The notes under the pieces: generated by a model | Told to the model about the DNA's origin: nothing | Database searches by the model: none | Seen by the model: only the letters and a program-made list of their open reading frames with translations | Translations under genes and position numbers: made by a program | In this document: one piece after another, positions 26,568 through 36,100 of the stretch | Layout: each line of letters opens with the position of its first letter | Position numbering within the stretch: position 1 is the stretch's first letter | Assembly: GCF_023074835.1 (NCBI RefSeq) | Contig: NZ_JALLGW010000001.1 | Location: 1,984,001-2,048,000 of the forward strand | Length of the DNA stretch: 64,000 nt | Source: Halomarina salina | GTDB lineage: Archaea > Halobacteriota > Halobacteria > Halobacteriales > Haloarculaceae | Reading direction: 5' to 3'

Positions 26568-26676
26568 GCTGTCGTGAGGCGGTTTCGGAGGCGGCGTCGC
26601 GGGGACGGGTCGCTCGAAGACGGTGGATTCATATCTCGGCCGTCGGAGCATCGGGTGTGATAGCGGTGGGTCGTCG

Positions 26677-28269
26677 ATGAGTCGCCTCCGGGTCGAGTGG
26701 CGCGCGAGCGTGAGTCTCGTCGGCACCGTCCTGCGATACCTCTCGGTGCCGCTCGCCTTCCCCCTCGCGGTGGCGCTGTTCTACGGCGAGGACGTCCTCG
26801 TGTTCGTCGCGACCATCGTGTTCGTCGTCGGCGTCGGGTACGCGCTGGAGGGTCTCGACCCGGAACCGGACCTCGGCCAGCGCGAGGGGTTCCTCATGGT
26901 CGCGCTCACCTGGCTCACCGTCGCCGTCGTCGGGACGCTCCCGTACCTCCTCGCGGGCGACGGGACGCTCGCCCAGCCGGTCAACGCGCTGTTCGAGTCG
27001 ATGAGCGGCTTCACCACGACGGGCGCGACGGTGATGGGCGACATCTCCTTCGACACGCACTCTCGGGCCATCATGATGTGGCGCCAGCTCACGCAGTGGC
27101 TCGGCGGCATGGGCATCGTCGTGCTGGCCGTCGCCATCCTCCCCGAACTCTCCGTGGGCGGCGCGCAGTTGATGGACGCCGAGGCGCCCGGCCCCGGAAT
27201 CGAGAAGCTCACGCCCCGCATCGCCGAGACTGCCCGCGTGCTGTGGCTGGCGTACATCGGCCTGACCGTCCTCGAAGCGACGCTCCTCTACGGCATGCAC
27301 GTCGTCGGTCCGATGGTCGGGCTGCCGAACCTCGCCCCGCAGATGACGCTGTACAACGCCGTCGCACACGGGTTGACGACGATGCCCACCGGCGGGTTCT
27401 CCCCGGAGGCACGCTCCATCGAGGCGTTCTCGGCGGCCGTCCAGTGGGTCATCGTCCCGTTCATGGTCGCCGCCGGCGTGAACTTCGCGCTCGTCTGGCA
27501 GGTCGTGAACGGCGACGTCCGACGGCCGTTCCGCGACGGCGAGTTCCGGGCGTACGTCGGCCTCCTCGGCGTCCTGAGCGCCGCCGTCGCGCTGTTGCTG
27601 TTCTCCGGGACGGGGCTGTTGGACTCGGCGTCCGGGGTCGTCGGTATCGACCCCGGTTACCTCTCGGACCTGCAGGCGGCGGTCCCCGGCGACCTCGAAC
27701 GGTCGGTCCGGGACGCGGTGTTCCAGGTCGTCTCCATCATGACCACGACGGGATACGCCAGCGTCGACTTCAACGCCTGGAACGGGACCGCCCGCTACCT
27801 GCTCGTCGTTGCGATGCTCGTCGGCGGGTCCGCCGGGTCGACCGGCGGGGCCATCAAGGTGGTCCGGTGGGTCGTCATCGCGAAGTCCATCCGCCGGGAA
27901 CTGTTCACGACGGTCCACCCCGAGGCGGTCCGCCCGGTCCGTCTCGGCGGGCGAGCGCTCGACGAGCGCGCCCTCCGTGGCATCTACGCGTTCACCGTCC
28001 TCTACCTCGTGTTGTTCCTGGTGAGCATCCTCGTCCTCCTCGCGGACGCCGACCGGGCCGGTACGGCGCTCACCAACTTCGAGTCGATGAGCGCCGTCGC
28101 CGCCACCATCGGGAACGTCGGGCCGGGGTTCGGCGTCGTCGGCCCGATGCAGTCGTACCTCGACTTCTCCCGGTTCTCGAAGCTCTACATGGTGTTCCTG
28201 ATGTGGATCGGTCGCCTGGAGATACTCCCGGTGCTCGTGTTGCTGACGCGGTCGTACTGGCGGTCCTGA
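26677..28269 (+). CDS. trkH: TrkH-type potassium transporter, second copy, 530 aa
   Basis: Pore motifs FESMSGFTTTGATV and FQVVSIMTTTGYASV mark it as TrkH. The C-terminal GNVGPGFGVVGP and GRLEILPVLVLLTRSYW match the family end. Start at ATG 26677 (MSRLRVEWRASVSLVGTVLR) parallels the other copies. It is closer to the third copy at 29674-31257 than to the first (for example shared AVYYGED/ALFYGED and EPDLGxREGFL stretches). Confidence 0.9.
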   Translation: MSRLRVEWRASVSLVGTVLRYLSVPLAFPLAVALFYGEDVLVFVATIVFVVGVGYALEGLDPEPDLGQREGFLMVALTWLTVAVVGTLPYLLAGDGTLAQPVNALFESMSGFTTTGATVMGDISFDTHSRAIMMWRQLTQWLGGMGIVVLAVAILPELSVGGAQLMDAEAPGPGIEKLTPRIAETARVLWLAYIGLTVLEATLLYGMHVVGPMVGLPNLAPQMTLYNAVAHGLTTMPTGGFSPEARSIEAFSAAVQWVIVPFMVAAGVNFALVWQVVNGDVRRPFRDGEFRAYVGLLGVLSAAVALLLFSGTGLLDSASGVVGIDPGYLSDLQAAVPGDLERSVRDAVFQVVSIMTTTGYASVDFNAWNGTARYLLVVAMLVGGSAGSTGGAIKVVRWVVIAKSIRRELFTTVHPEAVRPVRLGGRALDERALRGIYAFTVLYLVLFLVSILVLLADADRAGTALTNFESMSAVAATIGNVGPGFGVVGPMQSYLDFSRFSKLYMVFLMWIGRLEILPVLVLLTRSYWRS

Positions 28270-28347
28270 GTCGCACGTCGCGCTCGCTGGTGACCCGACT
28301 GTCGAATCAGGCACCAGCCATAACCCCCCTCCGTGGGTATCGGTGGT

Positions 28348-28482
28348 ATGGTTCAGAAGTCGACGTTCGTGATACTCGCCGGTGTCGTGTTCCTGTTCAT
28401 CCCCATCCCGCCCATCGCGACCATCATCGGCATCGTGCTCATCTTCGCGGGAGTCGCGATGCGGTCTATGGGCGGGTCCTGA
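28348..28482 (+). CDS. 44-aa single/two-span membrane protein
   Basis: The frame starts MVQKSTFVILAGVVFLFIP and is almost entirely hydrophobic, with an IPPI hinge in the middle and a short basic-Gly end. Tiny membrane proteins of this kind recur in haloarchaeal genomes. Function unknown. Confidence 0.6.
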   Translation: MVQKSTFVILAGVVFLFIPIPPIATIIGIVLIFAGVAMRSMGGS

Positions 28483-28542
28483 CCTCCGGGTAAACCCGTC
28501 GGACCGACGAACAGTTATGCGACTGGCGACGGAGCGTAGGCT

Positions 28543-28932
28543 ATGAGCCAGCAGACGCTCACAGCCCTCTCCCAGCGCGACGAGGCGTTCTGGATAGCCC
28601 TCGGCCTGCTGTTCGGCGGCGCGGTCCTCACCGCCGTCGGTACCGGCCTCACCGCTCCGCCGTCCACCATCGTCGTCGATATCGGGCCCGTCCTCGACTC
28701 TTCACCAACCACTATCGTGGTCGATATCGGGACGCTCATCGCCGACGTCGGCAGGTTTCTCTCCGGCGTCGGGACGCTCGTCATCCTCACTCGAATCGCC
28801 GTCGCGGTCTGGCGCATCCTGCGGACGACGGTGCTCGCGGGCAGACTCGGCTACGCCGAGGGAGTCGCGGGCGACGCTCCCGACGCCGACCACGGCGCGG
28901 CCGACGAGGACCGGACGACGCTCACGGAGTGA
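28543..28932 (+). CDS. Membrane protein with internal TIVVDIG repeat, 129 aa
   Basis: Two membrane helices (about residues 17-40 and 70-95) with an extracytoplasmic loop between. The loop holds a duplicated strand, PPSTIVVDIGPVLDSS and SPTTIVVDIGTLIAD (residues about 40-68). The C-terminal tail is acidic. Not recognised. Confidence 0.6.
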   Translation: MSQQTLTALSQRDEAFWIALGLLFGGAVLTAVGTGLTAPPSTIVVDIGPVLDSSPTTIVVDIGTLIADVGRFLSGVGTLVILTRIAVAVWRILRTTVLAGRLGYAEGVAGDAPDADHGAADEDRTTLTE

Positions 28933-28936
28933 CGCG

Positions 28937-29431
28937 TCACTCGTCGGTCAGCGTCGCGGACCCGAACGGGACGGAGAAGTCGTCACACCAGACACTGACG
29001 CCGCGGTACTGCGTCGGGTCGATGTCGCCGGGTAGTTCCTGTCGGAAGGTCCCCTCCTTGGTCGACTCGCCACCGTCTGCCCCGCCGTCGATGCGCACCT
29101 TCACGCCGCGGTCTATCTGGTCGCGGGTCGTGGGGTCACCGTCGGGCGTCAGGTAGACGAACACGTCCGGCCCCTGCGTCTGACTGTAGTTCTGGAAGTA
29201 GAGGACGTGTGTGCCGTCCTCCTCGACAAGGGAGACGGTGCCGGAGACGCGGTGGGCGGCGTCGGCCCCCGAGAACGTCCCGGTTGCGAGCGTCGTCGCC
29301 CCGTCGCCGGGTCCCGCCTCGACGACGGTGGTCGAGCGTTCGGGTGCGAACAGGTCGTAGACGACCGGGCCGGCGACGACGACGATGACGACGGCCAGGA
29401 CGGTCAGTGCGGTGCCGAGACGACGGTTCAT
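28937..29431 (-). CDS. Membrane-anchored DM13-domain protein, 164 aa
   Basis: After one N-terminal helix (residues 7-28) the exported part is a DM13 domain: TGTFSGADAAHRVSGTVSLV, HVLYFQNYSQTQGPDVFVYL and a late VSVWCDDFSVPFGSATL with the conserved Cys. DM13 domains are proposed to work in redox reactions or as electron carriers. Convergent with the preceding gene, 4 nt between stops. Start ATG 29431 fits the signal anchor. Confidence 0.85.
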   Translation of the reverse strand: MNRRLGTALTVLAVVIVVVAGPVVYDLFAPERSTTVVEAGPGDGATTLATGTFSGADAAHRVSGTVSLVEEDGTHVLYFQNYSQTQGPDVFVYLTPDGDPTTRDQIDRGVKVRIDGGADGGESTKEGTFRQELPGDIDPTQYRGVSVWCDDFSVPFGSATLTDE

Positions 29432-29673
29432 ACCGGGAGGAGGCCGTCCCCGAAGATGTAGGTTTTCTAGAATTCGTTCGGACTCCGTCGAACATCGGCG
29501 TCTCGGGGTTCGAGGCCAGCGTCCGGGGTCGAAGCTAGCGTCACGAGTCGACAGCGTAGTCGGGAGTCGTGACCGGAGCGCGCGTGCCGCCGGAACACGA
29601 GGACCGGAACGGTACCCGGTCGGTAGTCCCACGAGTCGAGGACGAGGCCCGCGGCGAACGAGTTCGTCGTCGG

Positions 29674-31257
29674 TCAGCGCCGCCAGTACGCCGGCGTGAG
29701 GATGACGAGCACCGAGAGTATCTCCAGGCGACCGATCCACATCAGGAACGTCATGTACAGTTTCGAGGCGTTCGAGAACGGCTCGAAGTTGTTCATCGGC
29801 CCGACGACGCCGACGCCCGGCCCGACGTTCCCGAGCGTGGCGATGGCCGCGCTCGTCGCCTCCAGCGCGTTCAGTTCCAGTCCCGCGACCCGGAAGCTGT
29901 CGACGTAGATGAGCACCGTGGACAGCGCGAACAACACCACGAACAGCAGGACGAACACGAAGATACTCCGGATGGTGTCGTCGTCGGCGACGTTACCGCC
30001 GTGTTCGATGGGTCGGACCGCCTCGGGGTGGACCGTCGTGAACAGTTCCCGCGAGATGGTCTTCCGGACCAGATACCAGCGGATGACCTTCACCGAGCCG
30101 GCAGCGGAGCCGGCGGACCCGCCGATGAACATGGCGAACAGGAGGACGACCTGCGTCGACTCGTCCCACGTGTTGAAGTCCATGCTGGCGTACCCGGTCG
30201 TCGTCACGATCGCGACCGTCTGGAAGACGGCCTGTCGGATCGAATGTTCGAGGTCGCCAGTGAGGCCGGGGACGTTCGTGGGGACCGCCGCGAGACCGAC
30301 GCCGGTGTACAGCATGGCGGCGAGCAGGGCACCGACCGCGCCCATCGCGAGGAGGTACGACCGGAACTCGACGTTCTCGACGAGGTGGCGAGGCTGGCCC
30401 TCCAGGGCGTACCAGAACAGCGCGAAGTTGGTCCCGGCGACGACCATGAACAGTATCACCGCCCACTGGACGGCCGCCGAGAACGCCTCGACGCTCCGAC
30501 CCTCGGGTGAGAACCCGCCGGTCGGCAGCGTCGTCAACCCGTGGGCGACCGCGTTGTACACCGTCATGTTGTCCGCCAACCCCACGAGTTGCAGCGCGTA
30601 GTACACGCCGATGGCGAGGAGCGTGAACGCCACGTAGATGCTCCAGAGTGCCCGTGCGGTGTCCTCGATGCGCGGCGTCAGCTTCTCGATGGAGAGCCCC
30701 GGCGACTCCTCGCTGATGACCTGCGCCCCGCCGACCGAGAGTTCGGGGAGGATGGCGACCATGAGCACGAGGATGCCCATCCCGCCGAGCCACTGCGTGA
30801 GCTGGCGCCACAGCAACACCGACCGCGAGTGCGTCTCGAACGAGATGTCAGCGAGGACGGTCGACCCCGTCGTGGTGAAGCCGCTCATCGACTCGAACAG
30901 CGCGTTCACTGGGTGAGCGACGGTGCCCTGCCCGGCGACCAGGTACGGGAGCGTCCCGACGAGCGGCACGACGAGCCACGTCAGCCCCACCAGCAGGAAC
31001 CCCTCGCGGTGGCCCAGGTCCGGCTCCGGTTCGAGGCGCGTGAGCGCGTACCCCAGTCCGAGCATCACGACGCCCGTGACGACGAACGGGAGGACGTCCT
31101 CGCCGTAGTAGACCGCAGTGGCCAGCGGAAGCAACGTCGTCGCCGAGAGGTACACCAGCACCGACCCGAGGACGCCCAGGCTGGTGTGATAGTCGACGTT
31201 GGTGCGGATCCGCGATAGCACGTTACGCTCCACCGTCACGCTCCTCGCCCGCCCCAT
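29674..31257 (-). CDS. trkH: TrkH-type potassium transporter, third copy, 527 aa
   Basis: Same layout as the two upstream copies: FESMSGFTTTGSTV and FQTVAIVTTTGYASM pore loops, GNVGPGVGVVGP and GRLEILSVLVILTPAYW at the end. ATG 31257 was chosen because it leaves a short charged N terminus before the first helix; a GTG a few codons later is possible. It is on the opposite strand from trkA and the other copies. Confidence 0.9.
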   Translation of the reverse strand: MGRARSVTVERNVLSRIRTNVDYHTSLGVLGSVLVYLSATTLLPLATAVYYGEDVLPFVVTGVVMLGLGYALTRLEPEPDLGHREGFLLVGLTWLVVPLVGTLPYLVAGQGTVAHPVNALFESMSGFTTTGSTVLADISFETHSRSVLLWRQLTQWLGGMGILVLMVAILPELSVGGAQVISEESPGLSIEKLTPRIEDTARALWSIYVAFTLLAIGVYYALQLVGLADNMTVYNAVAHGLTTLPTGGFSPEGRSVEAFSAAVQWAVILFMVVAGTNFALFWYALEGQPRHLVENVEFRSYLLAMGAVGALLAAMLYTGVGLAAVPTNVPGLTGDLEHSIRQAVFQTVAIVTTTGYASMDFNTWDESTQVVLLFAMFIGGSAGSAAGSVKVIRWYLVRKTISRELFTTVHPEAVRPIEHGGNVADDDTIRSIFVFVLLFVVLFALSTVLIYVDSFRVAGLELNALEATSAAIATLGNVGPGVGVVGPMNNFEPFSNASKLYMTFLMWIGRLEILSVLVILTPAYWRR

Positions 31258-31457
31258 CGTCGACCCGTCGGCTCGCGACTCGGTCCTCGTCCATCGTCCC
31301 CACCGTCTCGGAGTCGGCACAAAAGTCGTGCGGACGACCGCGGAGCTACATCGACAGTCGACGGACGAACACGGCCCCGACCCGCTCGCGTCGTCCTATC
31401 CAGACTCGACGGTTCGTAACGAGGGACGTGCGAGGGACGCCCCGCAGAGAACCACCG

Positions 31458-31817
31458 TCAGTCGTCGAGGACGCGCAGTTCGTACCCCTCGTCGGCGTCG
31501 AACACGTCGCGGAACACCGATTCGAGGAAGTCGGCGAGGTGCTTCGCGTCGGCGATGGCCGAGAGGACGACCACTCCGTCCGGGGCCTTCCGGGTCTCCG
31601 GCTGTTTCACCTTGAACACCGGGTACTCGTCGAGCAGAGCGTCGAGACGCTCACGTTCCTCGTCGCCCAGTTCGAGCGTCACCGTGCGGTCGGCGTAGTC
31701 CAGACGCCCCGCGTCGGACTCGAAGGCGACGCCGTCGCCGCCACCCGTTCGCTGGGCGTTGACGGCCCGGACGAACGCGACGAGGCGATCCTGGGGCGTG
31801 TCGGCAGTGTCGGTCAC
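31458..31817 (-). CDS. Unknown conserved-looking cytoplasmic protein, 119 aa
   Basis: The protein is acidic, with helix MTDTADTPQDRLVAFVRAVN, a strand-rich centre, and an end DVFDADEGYELRVLDD. Not recognised. It follows the methyltransferase gene by 27 nt on the same strand, so they are probably one transcript. Confidence 0.6.
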   Translation of the reverse strand: MTDTADTPQDRLVAFVRAVNAQRTGGGDGVAFESDAGRLDYADRTVTLELGDEERERLDALLDEYPVFKVKQPETRKAPDGVVVLSAIADAKHLADFLESVFRDVFDADEGYELRVLDD

Positions 31818-31844
31818 GTGGTCGGCGATACCCCCGGAGAGATG

Positions 31845-32504
31845 TTAAGCAGTTCGTGCGACGACCTGCAGCCAGTGGCTGTCCGTCTCGGTCACGAGCG
31901 AGTCGACCGTGAATCCGGCGTCCTCGACGATTTCCCGGAACGACTCGGGGTCGTACAGCGTGAACCGTCGTTCGTCCTCGGCGTCGTACGGGCTCCCCTC
32001 GGTGTCGCGTTCGCCCTCGCCGCGCTGGACCGCACAGAACAGCACGCCGCCGTCGCGGAGGACGCGCTCGAAGCCAGCGAGGGTCGCCGGCGCGTCCTCC
32101 CGTGGGACGTGGAGGAACGACGCACAGGCCCAGACGCCGTCGAAGCTGCCGGGTGCGAACGCCAGCGAGCGCATGTCCATCCGGGCGCGGTCGGCGCTCG
32201 GGGCGACGTCGCCGGCCTGCCGGAGGAACGCGGGCGTGATGTCGATAGCCGTCACGTCGTGGCCGCGGTCGGCGAGCGTCGCGGCCTCCCAGGCCGGACC
32301 ACAGCCCACGTCGAGGACGCAGGTGGGTCGGTCGCTCGGGAGCGACCCGTCGCTGCTCCCACCGTCGCCCGTGCGTGCTGCGCCGAGCGCGTCGTCGAAC
32401 CGCTCGACGGCGTCCGCGACGACGCTCCGGTCGGCGTGTCTGTCGCGGTACTCGTCGGCGAGTCCCTCGTAGGAGGCGAGCGTGCGGGCGACGGGGTCGT
32501 CCAT
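31845..32504 (-). CDS. SAM-dependent methyltransferase, class I, 219 aa
   Basis: Motif I VLDVGCGPAWEAATLADRG (residues about 55-73), motif II VTAIDITPAFL, then MDMRSLAFAPGSFDGVWACA and VLRDGGVLFCAV give the seven-strand methyltransferase fold. The substrate cannot be read from the sequence. Divergent from adk. Confidence 0.82.
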   Translation of the reverse strand: MDDPVARTLASYEGLADEYRDRHADRSVVADAVERFDDALGAARTGDGGSSDGSLPSDRPTCVLDVGCGPAWEAATLADRGHDVTAIDITPAFLRQAGDVAPSADRARMDMRSLAFAPGSFDGVWACASFLHVPREDAPATLAGFERVLRDGGVLFCAVQRGEGERDTEGSPYDAEDERRFTLYDPESFREIVEDAGFTVDSLVTETDSHWLQVVARTA

Positions 32505-32561
32505 GGTGGTGAGACGTGACGGTTCCTACAAGCCTTTTAGGGAGGCCGGTGTGGGGCCGAT

Positions 32562-33191
32562 ATGAGCAACCCGCGAATCCTGCTTATCGGACCGCCTGGT
32601 GCGGGCAAGGGGACCCAGAGCAAGCACATCGTCGAGACGTACGGCGTCGAGCACATCACGACGGGCGACGCCCTGCGGGCGAACAAGGACATGGAGACGG
32701 AGTTCGGGAAACCCCGCGAGTTCATGGAGAAAGGCGAACTCGTCCCGGACCCGGTCGTCAACGAGATCGTCGTCGCGGCGCTCGAAGACGCCGACGGGTT
32801 CGTCCTCGACGGCTACCCGCGCAACATGTCGCAGGCGGAGTACCTCGACGAGCAGACCGACCTCGACATCGTCGTCCTCCTCGACGTCGGCCGCGACGAA
32901 CTCGTCACCCGCCTCACCGGCCGTCGGGTCGACCCGGAGACGGGCGAGAACTACCACGTCGAGTACGACATGCCCGACGACGAGGCCGTCCGCGACCGAC
33001 TCGAACAGCGCGACGACGACACCGAGGACGTCGTGACGGACCGCCTGGACGTCTACTCGGAGAACACCGAACCGCTCGTCGAGTTCTACGAGGACCGCGG
33101 CCTGTTGACGCGCATCGACGGCGACCAGACGCCCGACGAGGTGTGGCACGACCTCCGCCTCGCCATCGAGGACGCGCAGGCCGACGCCTGA
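32562..33191 (+). CDS. adk: Adenylate kinase, 209 aa
   Basis: Converts ATP + AMP to 2 ADP in the cytoplasm. The P-loop GPPGAGKGTQ is at residues 9-18, the AMP-binding TTGDALRAN and DGYPRN motifs follow, and the LID segment GRRVDPETGENYHVEY lacks zinc cysteines. Length is standard. In many archaea adk sits beside the DUF106, cmk and truB genes, as here. Confidence 0.95.
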   Translation: MSNPRILLIGPPGAGKGTQSKHIVETYGVEHITTGDALRANKDMETEFGKPREFMEKGELVPDPVVNEIVVAALEDADGFVLDGYPRNMSQAEYLDEQTDLDIVVLLDVGRDELVTRLTGRRVDPETGENYHVEYDMPDDEAVRDRLEQRDDDTEDVVTDRLDVYSENTEPLVEFYEDRGLLTRIDGDQTPDEVWHDLRLAIEDAQADA

Positions 33192-33332
33192 GTCGGCGGC
33201 CGAGTGGCGTCAGAGCCTCGACCGGGTCGGGGTCCGAACGCTTCGCAGTCCGGCCGACTGACGGACCGACGTACTCGTTCCCTCGAACCCACGTCACAGG
33301 GTTGATAACGACGCTGTTCCTATCTCCGGCAA

Positions 33333-34244
33333 ATGGCACGTGTTGCGCAGAAAGTCCGGGACCTCGCGAACGAGGACCCCGGCATGCGTCGTGCACTCGA
33401 AGTCGTCCTCGACCGGTCGGAGTCGAACGGCGGGACGGTCGAGTGGGCCGACGTGGACGACGAACTGTCGAGCGGCCAGTGGGGCCGACTCATCGAGAAG
33501 GGAATCCTGAAGAGCGCCGACGGGGACGGCTTCAGGGTCCGCGACCCCGAGGGCGTCGAGCAGGCGCTCCACGGGGACGACGGTGCGAGCGGAACGAGTA
33601 CGACGACGACGAGCGTCGACGACGACGACGAGGACTCCGGGTGGACGACCTACGACAAACTCGCCGGCCTGGCCGCCCTGGGCCTGTTCCTGGGCTACCA
33701 GGTCAGCCCCATCCGCAACCTCGTCGGCGGCACCCTCGACGCGGTGCTCGGCCCGCTCAACGAGATGCTCCCCTTCTACGCAGTCGTCCTCGTCCTCTCG
33801 ATGGTCACGGGGCTCTACTCGACGCTGCTCCAGGCGAACCTGATGGACACCGACAAGATGGGCGAGTACCAGGAGCGGATGCAGGAGATTCAGGAGCGCT
33901 ACAAGGACGCCAAGGAGCGCGGCGACGACGACGCCGTCGACCGCATCAACGACGAGCGGATGGAGGCGATGGGCGACCAGATGGGCATGATGAAGATGCA
34001 GTTCCGCCCGATGGTGTGGATCATGCTCATCACCATCCCGGTGTTCCTCTGGCTCTACTGGGAGATCATCCAGCACGCCGACGAACTGGGGTCGGTGACG
34101 ATGCCGCTCATCGGCGAGACGGCCTGGACCGCCGGGACGTTCGTCTTCCCGGCGTGGATCCTCTGGTACTTCGTCTGCTCGATGGGGTTCACCCAGCTGC
34201 TCCGCAAGGCGCTGAACATCACCACGTCGCCCTCGACGTCGTAG
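33333..34244 (+). CDS. DUF106 / EMC3-related membrane insertase homologue, 303 aa
   Basis: The N-terminal 100 residues are a cytoplasmic, haloarchaea-type extension (KVRDLANEDPGMRRALEVVL, then a DDDDED linker). Three membrane helices follow (about 115-130, 145-165 and 220-275) with the amphipathic coiled part GEYQERMQEIQERYKDAKER and Met-rich EAMGDQMGMMKMQFRPMVW between them. This is the archaeal DUF106 family, related to YidC, Oxa1 and EMC3, which insert proteins in the membrane. Located between adk and cmk as in other archaea. Confidence 0.88.
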   Translation: MARVAQKVRDLANEDPGMRRALEVVLDRSESNGGTVEWADVDDELSSGQWGRLIEKGILKSADGDGFRVRDPEGVEQALHGDDGASGTSTTTTSVDDDDEDSGWTTYDKLAGLAALGLFLGYQVSPIRNLVGGTLDAVLGPLNEMLPFYAVVLVLSMVTGLYSTLLQANLMDTDKMGEYQERMQEIQERYKDAKERGDDDAVDRINDERMEAMGDQMGMMKMQFRPMVWIMLITIPVFLWLYWEIIQHADELGSVTMPLIGETAWTAGTFVFPAWILWYFVCSMGFTQLLRKALNITTSPSTS

Positions 34245-34390
34245 GACCGTACGCTCTCGACGTTCGACCACGCGCTCGCGACGTTTCGTCGGTGGGTCTC
34301 ACCGCGACACGCTGTCGACTACCGTGACGCGGAGCCACACTCCGCGACGCGTAGGATAACCGTTTTATTGCCCTCGGCCGGAGAGGGGAC

Positions 34391-34969
34391 ATGTTAATCA
34401 CCATCTCCGGACCCGCCGGAGGCGGCAAGAGCACCGCCGCGGCGGCGCTCGCCGACCACCTCTCCTACGAGCACATCAGCGGTGGCGACATCTTCCGGTC
34501 GCTGGCGGCCGACCGCGACATGACGCCCCTGGAGTTCAACCGACTCGCGGAGGAGGACGACCAGATCGACCGCGACCTGGACCGACAGCTCCGGACCATC
34601 GCCCGCGACCGCGACGACGTCGTCCTCGAATCCCGGCTCGCGGGCTGGATGGCTGGCGAGTACGCCGACTTCCGTATCTGGCTCGACGCGCCGCTGCCCG
34701 TCCGCGCCGCCCGCATCGCCGACCGCGAGGAGAAGGCGGTCGACGTCGCCCAGGAGGAGACCGAAGCCCGCGCCGAGAGCGAGGCGTCGCGCTACCGGGA
34801 GTACTACGGTATCGACATCGCCGACCGCTCCATCTACGACCTCGTGCTCAACACCGCCCGCCTCGGCCCCGAGGGGATGGTAGAGACGCTGTTCACCGCC
34901 GTCGCGTCGTACGACCCGACGACCGACGAGGGGAAGATACCGGTCGAGGGCGTCCGCTACGAGTTCTGA
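34391..34969 (+). CDS. cmk: Cytidylate (CMP) kinase, archaeal type, 192 aa
   Basis: Phosphorylates CMP/dCMP using ATP. P-loop [13 protein letters not shown] at residues 5-17, [12 protein letters not shown] for the nucleotide pocket, LESRLAGWM and the LID arginines ([11 protein letters not shown]). A TATA-like gttttattg at about 34,361-34,369 lies 25 nt before the ATG, so the mRNA is probably leaderless. The stop is followed after one nt by the truB start. Confidence 0.95.
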   Translation: MLITISGPAGGGKSTAAAALADHLSYEHISGGDIFRSLAADRDMTPLEFNRLAEEDDQIDRDLDRQLRTIARDRDDVVLESRLAGWMAGEYADFRIWLDAPLPVRAARIADREEKAVDVAQEETEARAESEASRYREYYGIDIADRSIYDLVLNTARLGPEGMVETLFTAVASYDPTTDEGKIPVEGVRYEF

Positions 34970-34970
34970 G

Positions 34971-35879
34971 ATGCGTGGCCCCCCAGACGACCGCTCGCTC
35001 GACGACCTCCTGTCGTTCGGCGTCGTCAACCTCGACAAGCCGCCGGGACCGTCCTCACACCAGGTGGCGGCGTGGCTCCGCGACCTGACCGGGCAGGACC
35101 GTGCCGCCCACGCGGGCACGCTCGACCCGAAGGTGACGGGCTGTCTGCCCGTCCTGCTCGGCGACGCCACCCGCGCCGCCCAGGTGTTCGACCGGGTTCC
35201 CAAGCGCTACGTCGCCGTGCTGGAACTCCACAAGCGAGCACCGGCCGCCTTCGAGGAGGTCCTCGCGGAGTTCGAGGGACCCATCCTCCAGAAGCCGCCC
35301 CGGAAGAGCGCCGTCAGCCGCCGCGTCCGTACGCGGACCGTCCACGACCTGACGGTCCTCGAACGCGAGGATCGTCGGGCGCTGGTCCGAATCGACTGCG
35401 AGAGCGGGACGTACGTCCGGAAGCTCTGTCACGACCTGGGACTCGCGCTGGGCACCGGCGCGAACATGGGCGCGCTCCGGCGGGCGGGCACCGGTCCGTT
35501 CGACGACGGGACGCTCGCGACGCTCCACGACGTGACCGACGCGCTCGCGTTCGCCCGCGAGGAGGGTACGGAGGCGGACATCCGAGATATCGTCCAGCCA
35601 GCCGAACGCGCGTTCGTCCACCTCCCGAGCGTGACCATCGCGCCCAGCGCCGCCGAACAGGTCGCTCACGGTGCCCCCGTGTACGCGCCGGGGGTCGTCG
35701 ACTGGGAACCGGCCACCGAGCCGGACCCGTGGAGCGACGCGTCCGAGGACGCCATCGAGGAGGGCGCGCTGGTGGCCTGCTACACGCCGGACGGCGCGGC
35801 GGTCTGTCTCGGCCACTGGATGGGCGACCCCGACGCCGACTCCGGTACCGTCGTCTCGCTCGAACGCGTGCTGGTCTGA
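34971..35879 (+). CDS. truB: TruB/Cbf5-type RNA pseudouridine synthase, 302 aa
   Basis: This is the archaeal TruB/Cbf5 family, which makes pseudouridine in tRNA and, with box H/ACA guides, in rRNA. The catalytic motif HAGTLDPKVTG contains the essential Asp. VRTRTVHDLTVLE, RIDCESGTYVRKLCHDLG and a C-terminal PUA domain (from about residue 215, FVHLPSVTIAPSAAEQVAHG) are visible. Co-transcribed with cmk. The tRNA-Pro gene lies downstream. Confidence 0.93.
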   Translation: MRGPPDDRSLDDLLSFGVVNLDKPPGPSSHQVAAWLRDLTGQDRAAHAGTLDPKVTGCLPVLLGDATRAAQVFDRVPKRYVAVLELHKRAPAAFEEVLAEFEGPILQKPPRKSAVSRRVRTRTVHDLTVLEREDRRALVRIDCESGTYVRKLCHDLGLALGTGANMGALRRAGTGPFDDGTLATLHDVTDALAFAREEGTEADIRDIVQPAERAFVHLPSVTIAPSAAEQVAHGAPVYAPGVVDWEPATEPDPWSDASEDAIEEGALVACYTPDGAAVCLGHWMGDPDADSGTVVSLERVLV

Positions 35880-35957
35880 GCGGGGCCGTGCAGTAGGGTG
35901 ACGCGCCGAGGACCGAAGCGAAGCGCTTAATCGTCGTACTCTCGTCGTTCGAGTCGC

Positions 35958-36030
35958 GGGGCCGTGGGGTAGCTTGGTATCCTCGGCGGATGGGGTCCGT
36001 CGGACCTGAGTTCGAATCTCAGCGGTCCCA
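35958..36030 (+). tRNA. tRNA-Pro (anticodon GGG)
   Basis: The acceptor stem GGGGCCG pairs with CGGTCCC (36023-36029) plus discriminator A. The anticodon stem GGCGG/CCGTC encloses loop ATGGGGT, giving anticodon GGG. The T arm is TGAG-TTCGAAT-CTCA. No intron. A TATA-like cttaatc around 35,926 is about 30 nt upstream. Its 3' end is the insertion site of the element that follows, and the gene stays intact. Confidence 0.9.
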
Positions 36031-36032
36031 TA
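36016..36032 (+). repeat. Attachment site attL (tRNA-Pro 3' end)
   Basis: ATCTCAGCGGTCCCATA here is repeated exactly at 61239-61255, next to the integrase at the other end. The site covers part of the T arm and the acceptor 3' strand, the usual integration target for archaeal tyrosine integrases. Confidence 0.9.
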
Positions 36033-36100
36033 CGATATTTTACGGGTCGTCATTATCGGAGTCCTCAGGCATGCCTATCGCCTGAAAACTTCGGTTGAGG

